This document shows positions 8,169 through 16,813 of a stretch of DNA of 60,013 nucleotides, piece after piece. Every line of letters starts with the position of its first letter. Position 1 is the first letter of the stretch. Location of the stretch: positions 1 through 60,013 of the forward strand of contig NCHB01000018.1 in assembly GCA_002281755.1 (NCBI GenBank), given 5' to 3'. The notes under the pieces are model-generated. The model saw nothing but the letters and a program-made list of their open reading frames with translations. It searched no databases and was not told the DNA's origin. The position numbers and the translations under genes were made by a program. Source of the DNA: Sulfurovum sp. 16-42-52 (GTDB lineage Bacteria; Campylobacterota; Campylobacteria; Campylobacterales; Sulfurovaceae).

Positions 8169-10091
8169 TTAACCTATCATCGCTGAAATTGCAGCAATTA
8201 CCAAGAGTAGTACCGCACCTACAGCCATCCAATTGAGATAGTTTGAAAGGTTACCCGTTTGCATACTTCTTGTTTTGTCTCCTGCACCATAGAGGAATTT
8301 CGCAATTCCGTCTACACTTGCATCGACTATTTTTAAATCCACTTCTGTCCAGAACTTCTCAGAAATCATCATATACGGTTTAGTGATAAACTCTTCATAG
8401 AATTTAGGTACGTAATATTGATTTTTGAGTAATTTATAAAAGAACCCGTTCTCTTTTTCTTCATTGCGTCTAAAGGCATGTTCACCTGTTCTTGCGTATT
8501 TCAAATAGGCAATCACGATACCGCTTAGGGCAAAGAAGATAACAATCAAACCAAGATAAGTTGCCAAATGATGCGTATGTTCTGACATTTCATACTGTAC
8601 ACCCTCACCAATCTGATAGATAAATGCTTTATAGCTATTCATAAACCAACCTGTAATGATGGCAAGTATAGCCAAAGGTGACATTGCGATGAGTACAAAT
8701 CTGTACATTTCATGCGGATGAAAGCCTAATGGTGTATGTCTGTCTTCACCATGGAAAGATAAAAAGACTTGTCTAAAAGAATAAAATGCTGTCATACCCG
8801 CTGTGAGCACGAGCATTCCCCACAAAATATAAGTGTGTTCATTAAACGCCGTCTCAATGATTGCATCTTTTGACCAGAAACCAGCCAAAGGAGGCAATCC
8901 GGCAAGTGCCACTGAAGCGATGGTCATATAGATCCATGTGCCTCTCATTTTTTTGCGCAAATCACCCATTTTGAAAAGGTCGAGTTCATCATGCATCGCA
9001 TGCATGACGTTACCCCCACCAAGAAAGAGAAGTGCTTTAAAGAAAGCGTGAGCCCCAAGGTGAAACAGTGCAATCCAGTAGGCACCAAGACCTGCCGCTG
9101 CAAACATATAACCCAACTGTGAAAGGGTAGAATACGCGATAATTCTTTTAAGGTCACGTTCCACCAAAGCCATTGATGCAGCATAAAACGCAACAAAAGT
9201 ACCTAAACTGGCTATGAAGAAACTCACATCTGAGACTTCCGGCATACTGTAGAGCGGATTTGATCTGATGACCAAAAATACCCCTGCTGTTACCATGGTG
9301 GCTGCGTGAATCAAGGCTGAAACCGGTGTCGGTCCTTCCATCGCATCGGTCAGCCATGTATGCAGAGGAAACTGTGCTGATTTACCCATCGCACCGATGA
9401 AGAGTGCTACTGCAGCACCAACCAGTACTGTTTCACTCAAGTAGGGTAATTGTGCAAAGACTTCATCATATTGGAGTGAGCCTGTATTCCAGTAGAGTAT
9501 AAAGATACCGATTAACATCCCAAGGTCAGCAATACGGTTCATGATAAATGCTTCATTGGCAGCCCATGAGGGAGAGATAGAAGGGTTTTCTTCTCTTGTT
9601 TTATCGGCTTTGTGGTACCAGAAACCAACCAGTAGCCAAGAACAGACACCCACACCTTCCCAGCCGATGAAAAGTCCAAGGAAGTTATCTGACATCACGA
9701 GTATCATCATAGAGAATACAAATGCTGACAGATAGGAAAAAAATCGGTTGAAACTCTTGTCATGATCCATATACCCGATGGCATACACATGCACTATCGT
9801 TGAGACCAGTGATACAACTGTCATCATCGTTACCGAAATCTGATCGACCACAAAACCAAAGGCTACATTGAATTCACCGGCATTGATCCAATCCATCATA
9901 GTAACATGTACAACGGTACCTGTTACGTAAAGGTTGTATGCCAATATCGCTGAAGCGACAAAGGCAAGTCCTATAAATACAGAACCCACAATACCAACAA
10001 ATATTTTTCTTGGCGTCATACCAAAAAGTGCAGCAAAAAGAGAGCCTGCCAAGGGGGCAAACAGTGCAATATATACAAATTTTTCCATCAT
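8169..10091 (-). CDS. nuoL: NADH-quinone oxidoreductase subunit L
   Basis: 640 aa, the distal antiporter-like proton-pumping subunit of complex I. Recognisable parts are the FIGWEGVGVCSWLL stretch, the QFPLHTWLTDAMEGPTPVSA core and KRIIAYSTLSQLGYM, followed by the C-terminal region that supplies the long lateral helix lying along NuoM and NuoN. Length fits the family. It sits between nuoK and nuoM with one-base overlap with the nuoK stop region. Confidence 0.96.
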   Translation of the reverse strand: MMEKFVYIALFAPLAGSLFAALFGMTPRKIFVGIVGSVFIGLAFVASAILAYNLYVTGTVVHVTMMDWINAGEFNVAFGFVVDQISVTMMTVVSLVSTIVHVYAIGYMDHDKSFNRFFSYLSAFVFSMMILVMSDNFLGLFIGWEGVGVCSWLLVGFWYHKADKTREENPSISPSWAANEAFIMNRIADLGMLIGIFILYWNTGSLQYDEVFAQLPYLSETVLVGAAVALFIGAMGKSAQFPLHTWLTDAMEGPTPVSALIHAATMVTAGVFLVIRSNPLYSMPEVSDVSFFIASLGTFVAFYAASMALVERDLKRIIAYSTLSQLGYMFAAAGLGAYWIALFHLGAHAFFKALLFLGGGNVMHAMHDELDLFKMGDLRKKMRGTWIYMTIASVALAGLPPLAGFWSKDAIIETAFNEHTYILWGMLVLTAGMTAFYSFRQVFLSFHGEDRHTPLGFHPHEMYRFVLIAMSPLAILAIITGWFMNSYKAFIYQIGEGVQYEMSEHTHHLATYLGLIVIFFALSGIVIAYLKYARTGEHAFRRNEEKENGFFYKLLKNQYYVPKFYEEFITKPYMMISEKFWTEVDLKIVDASVDGIAKFLYGAGDKTRSMQTGNLSNYLNWMAVGAVLLLVIAAISAMIG

Positions 10092-10393
10092 TATCCTCTC
10101 ATGCTTGCTAGATCATCAAGATCAAGACTTCCGTGTTTTTTATACAATACAATCAATATCCCAAGCCCTACAGCAACTTCAGAGGCAGCGATTGCTATGA
10201 TAAAAAATGCAAACATTTGACCTGTTAAATCATTATAATAGTGTGAAATAGCCGCAAAGGCAATATTGACCGCATTGAGCATGACTTCAGTTGCGAAGAA
10301 AAGCATCAAAAGGTTTCTTCTTCTCAGTACACCTGCCAATCCTATAGAGAAGAGTATTGCTGCGATGATCAGGTAGTGAGAAAGACCTATCAT
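10091..10393 (-). CDS. nuoK: NADH-quinone oxidoreductase subunit K
   Basis: 100 aa with three membrane helices, the full length of NuoK. The two buried glutamates that carry protons are present, one in the MLFFATEVMLNAVN helix and one in IAIAASEVAVGLG. It overlaps nuoJ upstream by 4 bp (ATGA junction) and nuoL downstream, which indicates coupled translation inside the nuo operon. Confidence 0.95.
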   Translation of the reverse strand: MIGLSHYLIIAAILFSIGLAGVLRRRNLLMLFFATEVMLNAVNIAFAAISHYYNDLTGQMFAFFIIAIAASEVAVGLGILIVLYKKHGSLDLDDLASMRG

Positions 10394-10983
10394 TTTTCAT
10401 CCTTTATTATCATAATTTCATCATCTGCACTCATATCTTCAGTCAAACTTTGATCCATTTTTTTACCTGCAAGGATAATCCCTGCAATCATTGCAACCAA
10501 CAACATCAGAGCTGCAACTTCAAACGGAACCAAATATTTTGTAAAGAGTACAATACCCACATCCTGCGCATTCCCCACACCTTCGGTCATCGGATACAAC
10601 GCAACCACATTTTCTGAAAAAACAGGTGCTGCAAACATCAGTACCAAGACCAATGCAGAAAGTCCGCCAAGAGCAAATACCAACATCCCGTTTGTATTTT
10701 TCTCTTTAATATCTCTGGTTGCATCAAAAAACATCATCGCAAACGCATACAACGCCATAATCGCACCAACATACACAACAAGCTGTACCACACCTAAAAA
10801 ATCTGCACCCAACAAGAAGAAAAATCCTGAAATAAGCACCATTCCTGCAGCCAATGAGGTCATCGCATAGAGAATATTTTTACTCAATACAGTAATCAAA
10901 AATAGAACAGTAGTTAACGCAGCAAAGAGATAAAAGGCAAACCCTTCTGCGGTTAAAAACGCGTTTATAAAGTTTTCAAACAT
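10390..10983 (-). CDS. nuoJ: NADH-quinone oxidoreductase subunit J
   Basis: 197 aa, five predicted membrane helices, belonging to the membrane arm of complex I next to NuoK, NuoA and NuoH. The conserved helix LGVVQLVVYVGAIMALYAF, which contains the pi-bulge that rotates during turnover in characterised enzymes, is clear. The hydrophilic C-terminal tail is rich in acidic residues. It follows nuoI after a gap of 12 bp. Confidence 0.94.
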   Translation of the reverse strand: MFENFINAFLTAEGFAFYLFAALTTVLFLITVLSKNILYAMTSLAAGMVLISGFFFLLGADFLGVVQLVVYVGAIMALYAFAMMFFDATRDIKEKNTNGMLVFALGGLSALVLVLMFAAPVFSENVVALYPMTEGVGNAQDVGIVLFTKYLVPFEVAALMLLVAMIAGIILAGKKMDQSLTEDMSADDEIMIIKDEK

Positions 10984-10995
10984 AAGCTCTTCTCC

Positions 10996-11619
10996 TTAAT
11001 ACGCTAATGGCGTTTTTTTAATATTGTCATCGGCATTGGGAGAGATTGCGCCAAATCCGTCATACTCTTGCTGCAGATTGAGCTTATCAATAGGAGTGAG
11101 CATATCTTCAAAGAGAGAAAATCCGGCTCTTTGCTCTGAAGCATTTTCATAGCGTGGTCCATGCACGATGGCAAGTTCCGGACATACCTCCGCACAGTAT
11201 CCGCAAAAAATACAACGGCCGAAGTTAATCGTATATTCGCTCACCTCTTTACGCTGATTTTCATCATAACGTGTATCCATAGAGATACAGTTAGAGATAC
11301 AAATCTTTTCGCAAAGTCCACACCCGATACAACGGTAGCTTCCGCTCTCAAGAAGCCTGAGCATATCATGAATGGCTCTGTATCGTGGTGAGATAGGGAG
11401 TTTTTCAAAGGGGTATTTGACTGTAGCCATGTCACCTTTAAACAGCGCATTGATCATCTCGCGCAGTGTGACCCATAGACCTACAAAAAGCTCACCTTTG
11501 ACTGTTCTTTTTGCAACTTGGGTAAATGTCTGCATTGCACCCACCGGAGTGTGACCTACATCTATGGTCGTATAGTGCTGTGTGCCTATATTTCTGTTTT
11601 TAAAATGTTCTAAACTCAT
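10996..11619 (-). CDS. nuoI: NADH-quinone oxidoreductase subunit I (two 4Fe-4S clusters)
   Basis: 207 aa. Two ferredoxin motifs are complete: CIGCGLCEKIC and CIFCGYCAEVCP; they bind clusters N6a and N6b, which pass electrons from the peripheral arm to NuoB. The segment before them is amphipathic and would contact the membrane subunit NuoH. Gene order (nuoH before, nuoJ after) is standard. Confidence 0.95.
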   Translation of the reverse strand: MSLEHFKNRNIGTQHYTTIDVGHTPVGAMQTFTQVAKRTVKGELFVGLWVTLREMINALFKGDMATVKYPFEKLPISPRYRAIHDMLRLLESGSYRCIGCGLCEKICISNCISMDTRYDENQRKEVSEYTINFGRCIFCGYCAEVCPELAIVHGPRYENASEQRAGFSLFEDMLTPIDKLNLQQEYDGFGAISPNADDNIKKTPLAY

Positions 11620-11628
11620 ATTTTTTCC

Positions 11629-12675
11629 TTATACCATCATCACGATTGCCGTAATTACTATATTGACCACAGCAATCGGCATCAATACTTTCCAGCAAAG
11701 CCACATCAATTGATCCGGTCTAACGTGTGGCCATGATGCTCTTACCCATAACATCAAGAAGAAGAAGAATGCTATCTTGAGTATGATAAACAGCCATCCC
11801 AACGTACAGTCTGCATCATAACCGCCCAAAAATACAACCGAAGCGATAATCGCGACGGTTATCATGTTTGCATACTCACCGATAAAGAACATACCCCATC
11901 TCATCCCCGAATACTCTGTTGCGTACCCTGAGACAACTTCTGCTTCATGTTCAAGAAGGTCAAAAGGTGTTCTGTTTGTCTCTGCAAATCCTGCAATCAA
12001 AAACAGCACAAATGCTACCGGTTGCTGCCAGATAAGCCAGGAGCCAATGCCTCCACTTTGTGCATTGTTGAAATCCACAAAAGATAGTGAACCCACTAAC
12101 ATAATCGGTGCCAAGATAGAAAGCCCCGTCACGACCTCATAAGACAAAAACTGGATCGCTGTTCTGGCTGATCCGATGATTCCCCATTTATTGGCCTGAG
12201 ACATTCCTGCCAACAAAGGCCCGTAAAGTCCGGCTGCCATCATACCGAGAACAAATAATACACCTACATTGATATCAGATGCGATTGAAGGCACAAAGAC
12301 ACCTCCGAGTAAAGGCACAAACTCAGGAATGGTAAAATCAGGAAATACAGGTACTGCCGAAAGCGCAATAAATGCTGTGGCTGCTGTAATAATAGGCGCA
12401 ACCATAAAGATAAATTTATTGGCATTTTGCGGGACAATATCTTCTTTGGTAAAGAGTTTAATCCCGTCTGCTGCAATCTGCAACAAACCATAAGGTCCTA
12501 CGTGCATCGGTCCAAGACGTCTTTGCATAAATGCAAGCACTTTTCTCTCTATATACGTACCAAATCCTGCAATGGCTGAAATCACAGCCAAAATGATCAC
12601 GGCTTTGATGATGACACCTACTGCTGTTACCTCATGTATCGCCTGAGGAAGCGTTTCTACCAGTGTTATTTCCAT
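11629..12675 (-). CDS. nuoH: NADH-quinone oxidoreductase subunit H
   Basis: 348 aa, about eight to nine membrane helices, the subunit that forms the quinone tunnel with NuoB and NuoD. Signature parts are YIERKVLAFMQRRLGPMHVGPYG near residue 40 and the GFAETNRTPFDLLEHEAEVVSGYATEYSG loop, whose charged residues lead to the quinone site (quoted in pieces; the motif is complete). It lies one base after the stop of nuoG. Confidence 0.95.
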   Translation of the reverse strand: MEITLVETLPQAIHEVTAVGVIIKAVIILAVISAIAGFGTYIERKVLAFMQRRLGPMHVGPYGLLQIAADGIKLFTKEDIVPQNANKFIFMVAPIITAATAFIALSAVPVFPDFTIPEFVPLLGGVFVPSIASDINVGVLFVLGMMAAGLYGPLLAGMSQANKWGIIGSARTAIQFLSYEVVTGLSILAPIMLVGSLSFVDFNNAQSGGIGSWLIWQQPVAFVLFLIAGFAETNRTPFDLLEHEAEVVSGYATEYSGMRWGMFFIGEYANMITVAIIASVVFLGGYDADCTLGWLFIILKIAFFFFLMLWVRASWPHVRPDQLMWLCWKVLMPIAVVNIVITAIVMMV

Positions 12676-12676
12676 C

Positions 12677-15172
12677 TTACACCTTTCTGATTGTTACTGT
12701 TTGATATCGCGATGCGCCAAAGAGACCATACACGTCTTTGGCAGCTTTAAAATCCGGTACCTTGACGATATCACCTTCCATTTTTGCGTCACTAACCACA
12801 TCAAGTACAATACTACCGTTTTCAAATACCACTTCAACCTTTTCACCCAAACTTTCTGCTTTGGCAGGACTTGCATACAAGGAGAAGGTCTCAAAAATCT
12901 CATGTGACTTGTCTGTAAAATCATTGAACTGTCTAGCAGGGTTACATCTGTATGCGATCTCTCCCTCAAGTACAACACTCTGATCAAACGGCTCAACTGC
13001 AGGCAGTTGTACCTCTTGTCGTGTCACATCCAAAACATACCCGCGGTTATCTCTGCCGTCATTGGTGAAGGCATTGGGCAAGGTATCAAATGCGAGGGCT
13101 TTAAAGCCTTTACTTACCGGAAGCATCTGCGTCCAGTCGATGGTATGCTCTGGCGCACCCACAAGGGCTTTTACAATATCGTTCAGCTCATAGCCTTCAT
13201 ATTCTAATGCCGCATTGGTAGGAAGCACTCTTTTAGACATGGAGGTGAGCGTGCCCTCTTGCTGGTTCATCGCAGGCATGTCCAAATCCCCATCACCCAG
13301 TGCTGATAGTCTAAAATCACCATTTTCATTGTAGCCTACCGTGTAGCCTGTAGCTGTGTCATCAAGATCACAGATGAGTGCTACACCCAAAGCGTTGGAT
13401 TTTGGTGGAGTCATCACCACATCCATATTACACGTAGCTTCTATGAGTGCTACCAGTTTGGCTAAATTTTCTGCTTTGGGGTGAAAATAAAAATCTTCGC
13501 CCACCATCAATGAAAATGCCTCTTTTTTACTCATCATTTTTGCAAAGACATCATCAAATTTACTTGAATCTCCGCCAAGCAAATCAACAAGACCGTTGGT
13601 GGTAACGATTATCTCTTTTTGTACATCCTCTTTGACTTTTTTGGAAACCTCTTCTTCTTCACCCGTCTCTTCGTTTAGCACCATTTCTTTGATGGTTTTC
13701 TCAACTTTTTCGGTGATGGTCTGTGTCTCTGTTGTCTTAAAACTGTCAATATAAGCTTTCACTTCAGTAGGCAATTTCTCTTTGTCTGCGAACAAATCCA
13801 AGATCAGATAAAGTACCGCCTCTTCCAGTCCTGCTTTGTGTGTGAATGTTTCAACACTTTTTCCAAAACCAGCAATCAGAGTATCGGCAATAGGATGAAA
13901 GTAGAGTCCTGCTCCTTTATTGAGCTTCTGAACGTTGTTAAATGCATACTTGAGTGCAGGAGAATCATGTCTAAGTGCTGTCCCCACCGCAATCACAAAA
14001 TCACTTTTTTTCATAATGGCATCAGTATCGGTTGAATACAATGAAGAACCCGAAGCTGCAATATAATAGCCCAAGAATTTTTGGAAAGCTCTTACTTCAG
14101 GGTTGTAAAGTTTAAGACCCATTTTTTCTTTGAGTGTCTGAAGCATCAAAGCTTCTTCATTAGTGATCATCGCATTAAAACGAATCGTCTCTGCTTTTTT
14201 GAACGCTTCCAGTGCTGCAGCAAATGCAGTGCTGTCTTTTTTGACACCCGTGTTATCTGCACCTCTGTTTTCAAAATCATAGGCAAAACGCGCTGAACCG
14301 TCCAAAGAAACAAAGTTCCACTCATTGGTCACACGGTAAATCTTTTCTGTTCTGTCTTCAATAGAGCCGTGTTTGACTTCATAATAGATTTGTGCACCGT
14401 CACTGGAGTGTGCTGCAACAGCAGGGATACGTTTAAGCTCCCACGCATTTGACTTGTAGACAAAATCACGGCTTACCAATGCGCCCACAGGACAAACAGC
14501 CAAACACTCACCACAGTCTGAACAGTTCGTAAATTCAGTTCCGTTACTAGGGGCAATAACAGACTTTTGCAGTTTGTTCCACATAGCATAGGCATCTTTT
14601 GGCATAGACTCTTTATAGCCTTTATCGAGGTCTGCACCCCCTCTTTTTGCCGTTGTGATGGCTGCATCACCTATCATGTCTTTACACACCGTTGTACAGC
14701 GTTCACAGACGATACAAAGACCCGGATCATAGTGCAACACCGAAGACCAATTTGTCGTCTCCCTTTTAGTATCAGGAATCATATACGATTGGGAATCAAC
14801 ACCGATTTCTAGCGTATAGTTTTGTAATTCACATTCACCTGACTTGTCACACACACCGCACTGCAGCGGATGATTGACATCATAGACTTCCATGATCGCT
14901 CTACGCTCTTCAAGGATCGTAGGTGTTGAAGTAGTCACTTCCATTCCCTCTTTGACTTTGGCATTACAAGAATAGACCTGTTTACCGTCTGCCTCTACAA
15001 GACAAATACGACATGCTAATGTCGGTGAACATCGCGTCAGGTAACATATCGCGGGGATAAACACATCATTGGCGCGTGCAGCATTGAGAATATATTCACC
15101 CTCTTTTGCCTGATACTGGGCACCATCGATTGAAATGGTTACCATATTCTCTACCGTTTGTACTTCACTCAT
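12677..15172 (-). CDS. nuoG: NADH-quinone oxidoreductase subunit G
   Basis: 831 aa. The N-terminal part has the [2Fe-2S] ferredoxin domain (cysteines in CYLTRCSPTLACRIC and CN), then the His/Cys set HPLQCGVCDKSGEC, then two further cysteine sets, CIVCERCTTVCK and CSDCGECLAVCP. The remainder is a molybdopterin-oxidoreductase-like domain without cofactor ligands that can be recognised. An acidic, lysine-rich insertion (around residues 490-525) looks like a surface loop. It overlaps the NuoG-like paralog upstream by 8 bp. In this group NuoG is thought to receive electrons without canonical NuoE/NuoF. Confidence 0.94.
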   Translation of the reverse strand: MSEVQTVENMVTISIDGAQYQAKEGEYILNAARANDVFIPAICYLTRCSPTLACRICLVEADGKQVYSCNAKVKEGMEVTTSTPTILEERRAIMEVYDVNHPLQCGVCDKSGECELQNYTLEIGVDSQSYMIPDTKRETTNWSSVLHYDPGLCIVCERCTTVCKDMIGDAAITTAKRGGADLDKGYKESMPKDAYAMWNKLQKSVIAPSNGTEFTNCSDCGECLAVCPVGALVSRDFVYKSNAWELKRIPAVAAHSSDGAQIYYEVKHGSIEDRTEKIYRVTNEWNFVSLDGSARFAYDFENRGADNTGVKKDSTAFAAALEAFKKAETIRFNAMITNEEALMLQTLKEKMGLKLYNPEVRAFQKFLGYYIAASGSSLYSTDTDAIMKKSDFVIAVGTALRHDSPALKYAFNNVQKLNKGAGLYFHPIADTLIAGFGKSVETFTHKAGLEEAVLYLILDLFADKEKLPTEVKAYIDSFKTTETQTITEKVEKTIKEMVLNEETGEEEEVSKKVKEDVQKEIIVTTNGLVDLLGGDSSKFDDVFAKMMSKKEAFSLMVGEDFYFHPKAENLAKLVALIEATCNMDVVMTPPKSNALGVALICDLDDTATGYTVGYNENGDFRLSALGDGDLDMPAMNQQEGTLTSMSKRVLPTNAALEYEGYELNDIVKALVGAPEHTIDWTQMLPVSKGFKALAFDTLPNAFTNDGRDNRGYVLDVTRQEVQLPAVEPFDQSVVLEGEIAYRCNPARQFNDFTDKSHEIFETFSLYASPAKAESLGEKVEVVFENGSIVLDVVSDAKMEGDIVKVPDFKAAKDVYGLFGASRYQTVTIRKV

Positions 15173-16529
15173 TATTGTTTCCTATTTTTTGATTATTGGT
15201 GTTTTCAAAAGCTAGTCTGCTAAATCTGTAAGAGGATAGCAAAGATGGACTTAATTTTATGTCAAAAGTAGGATTTAGCGCAATGACTCCTTTCATATGT
15301 GTATCAATCTTAAACACACGTGTAAATTTGACACCTTCTATGACAAATGAAATCCGCTCTCCATCCTGCAATTTTGCTGCGAGCGCAAACTGTTTTGAGC
15401 CGCTTAAAACACCTTCAAGAGTCTCTTTTTCACTTCGTTTTTCTGTCGTCTCATAGGTATAAATAACGGCACCGTCATACACAGGCAACGCATCAATTTC
15501 GTCCAGAGTAAAATGACCGCAGTGTTCTATCGGTGTTAGCGCATAAAGACAAGTCTTAGCAGTAACACTGCTGTTATGCCCATGAAATCCTTTATCTTTT
15601 GGTAACAGCGTGCTAAACTCGGAGATGTCTTGAACGGTGTATCCTACCTGTGCACCAAGGGCATTTAAACCCTCAACTCTATCTGATTGACTATTGGGAA
15701 GCATACACACTTGCTTATCGGCGTTGATAAAAGTCCCTTCATGACAACTTTGATACACCACACTTTCATCCGCTGAAGCTTCATCAAGTGTACATAGCAG
15801 TGCTACACCCAAAGCATTGTGTGCTGGAGGCAGACAGACCACATTGAGCTTTGCATAACACTCAAGTAATCCAAGCAGTTTTGCAATCTGTTCTGCTTTT
15901 GGATGTGTATAGAGATCACTGCCTACAATCAATGAAATGATGCTCCCACCCTCTATCATAGTACACACCGTGTCAAGTTCTTCTTCACCTACATTGCTTT
16001 CTGCACTAAGATACCCAATATCTAATTCCTCTAAGCTTTCTGCTATGACTGCGGGAAGTGTTTTTTTGTTTAAAAGTGCCTGTGCAAGCAGTGCTGCAAC
16101 ACCCTCTTCGCTACCTACTTCATACTTGATGAACTGCTCAACAGGAGTCTGCAGGATTCTGTCTTCCATGGGATGCATAAAGACGATTTTTGGTTTTTTT
16201 TCTATCAGGATATCACGCAACACGCAGAGGGATTCTGAGCGGTCGTCTTCATACCATACCCCAAAAGTGATGACCACCTCACTACGCGAAACCGTATCAA
16301 GATCCCCTTTAAAAAGATAGTTATTGCTGGCACTTGCATAGGCAAGTAAAAAATGCTGGTATGCTTTGGCTTCAGGACAAAGCAATGCTATACCACATTT
16401 ATTGTGCAGCTGTTCCAAAAGCACTGCCTCTTCATTACTGATATCTGCCGAAAACCGTACCGTGTGAGCCTCTTTCAGATTAGTCATACTTTGTTGATTC
16501 TTTTCTGATTTTTCATACCCATGCTCCAC
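15165..16529 (-). CDS. NuoG-like paralog lacking all iron-sulfur motifs, in the position of nuoF
   Basis: 454 aa from a GTG at 16529 that has an AGGA Shine-Dalgarno 6 nt upstream and a promoter at 16590-16618; the frame is open up to a TTG at 16607, but that start would lie upstream of the promoter's -10. The sequence is clearly homologous to the C-terminal half of the adjacent NuoG: shared blocks include VRFSADISNEEA versus IRFNAMITNEEA, YTHPKAEQIAKL versus YFHPKAENLAKL, NALGVALLC versus NALGVALIC, and LLPKDKGF versus MLPVSKGF. None of the cysteine clusters of NuoG is present. Inference: a structural partner in the electron-input arm, produced by a partial duplication. In C. jejuni and H. 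pylori this operon place is held by Cj1574c/HP1265. Confidence 0.75.
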   Translation of the reverse strand: MEHGYEKSEKNQQSMTNLKEAHTVRFSADISNEEAVLLEQLHNKCGIALLCPEAKAYQHFLLAYASASNNYLFKGDLDTVSRSEVVITFGVWYEDDRSESLCVLRDILIEKKPKIVFMHPMEDRILQTPVEQFIKYEVGSEEGVAALLAQALLNKKTLPAVIAESLEELDIGYLSAESNVGEEELDTVCTMIEGGSIISLIVGSDLYTHPKAEQIAKLLGLLECYAKLNVVCLPPAHNALGVALLCTLDEASADESVVYQSCHEGTFINADKQVCMLPNSQSDRVEGLNALGAQVGYTVQDISEFSTLLPKDKGFHGHNSSVTAKTCLYALTPIEHCGHFTLDEIDALPVYDGAVIYTYETTEKRSEKETLEGVLSGSKQFALAAKLQDGERISFVIEGVKFTRVFKIDTHMKGVIALNPTFDIKLSPSLLSSYRFSRLAFENTNNQKIGNNNE

Positions 16530-16589
16530 ATTTTTTCCTTTTAGACTGCTTAGACCTAAGCTGTTGTGCCATCGGTAACTATGGCGGTG

Positions 16590-16618
16590 ATTGTAATCAA
16601 AAATCAATTAAAATTCAA
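16590..16618 (-). promoter_or_regulatory. promoter of the nuoG-like/nuoG-N half operon
   Basis: On the minus strand TTGAAT (16618-16613) and TACAAT (16595-16590) are separated by 17 bp, a good sigma-70 fit. A start near 16583 gives a leader of about 54 nt to the GTG at 16529. This lets the second half of the nuo locus be transcribed apart from nuoABCD. Confidence 0.5.
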
Positions 16619-16775
16619 AGTACTGTGTTAAAACGTATCTCTTCATCTGCCTCTAAAGCACTTTTGCAAAGATATGTTCTCTTGTTTGCTTCTTTTTATG
16701 TTACCTATAGTCACAAAATAGCATCACATTATGAAAGTTATAATTTTACTTGCACACTTTTATAGGCTTGGCTGT

Positions 16776-16781
16776 TATAAT
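16776..16781 (+). promoter_or_regulatory. extended -10 of the fqrB-like gene
   Basis: TATAAT preceded by CTGT (TGn element). It lies 32 nt before the ATG at 16814; AAGG at 16803-16806 is the ribosome binding site. The 285 bp between the two divergent starts hold this promoter and the opposite one at 16590-16618, and no other gene is seen. Confidence 0.55.
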
Positions 16782-16813
16782 CCAAAAAAATATCAGTATT
16801 GTAAGGAAATAAA

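Noticed and set aside
13614-13760. Acidic/lysine-rich insertion in nuoG as a frameshift or repeat
   Set aside because: The frame is intact on both sides and composition suits a surface loop; such insertions are common in NuoG.
16530-16607. Extended N-terminus (TTG at 16607) of the NuoG-like paralog
   Set aside because: The likely promoter -10 (16595-16590) lies downstream of that TTG and no Shine-Dalgarno precedes it; the GTG at 16529 has one.
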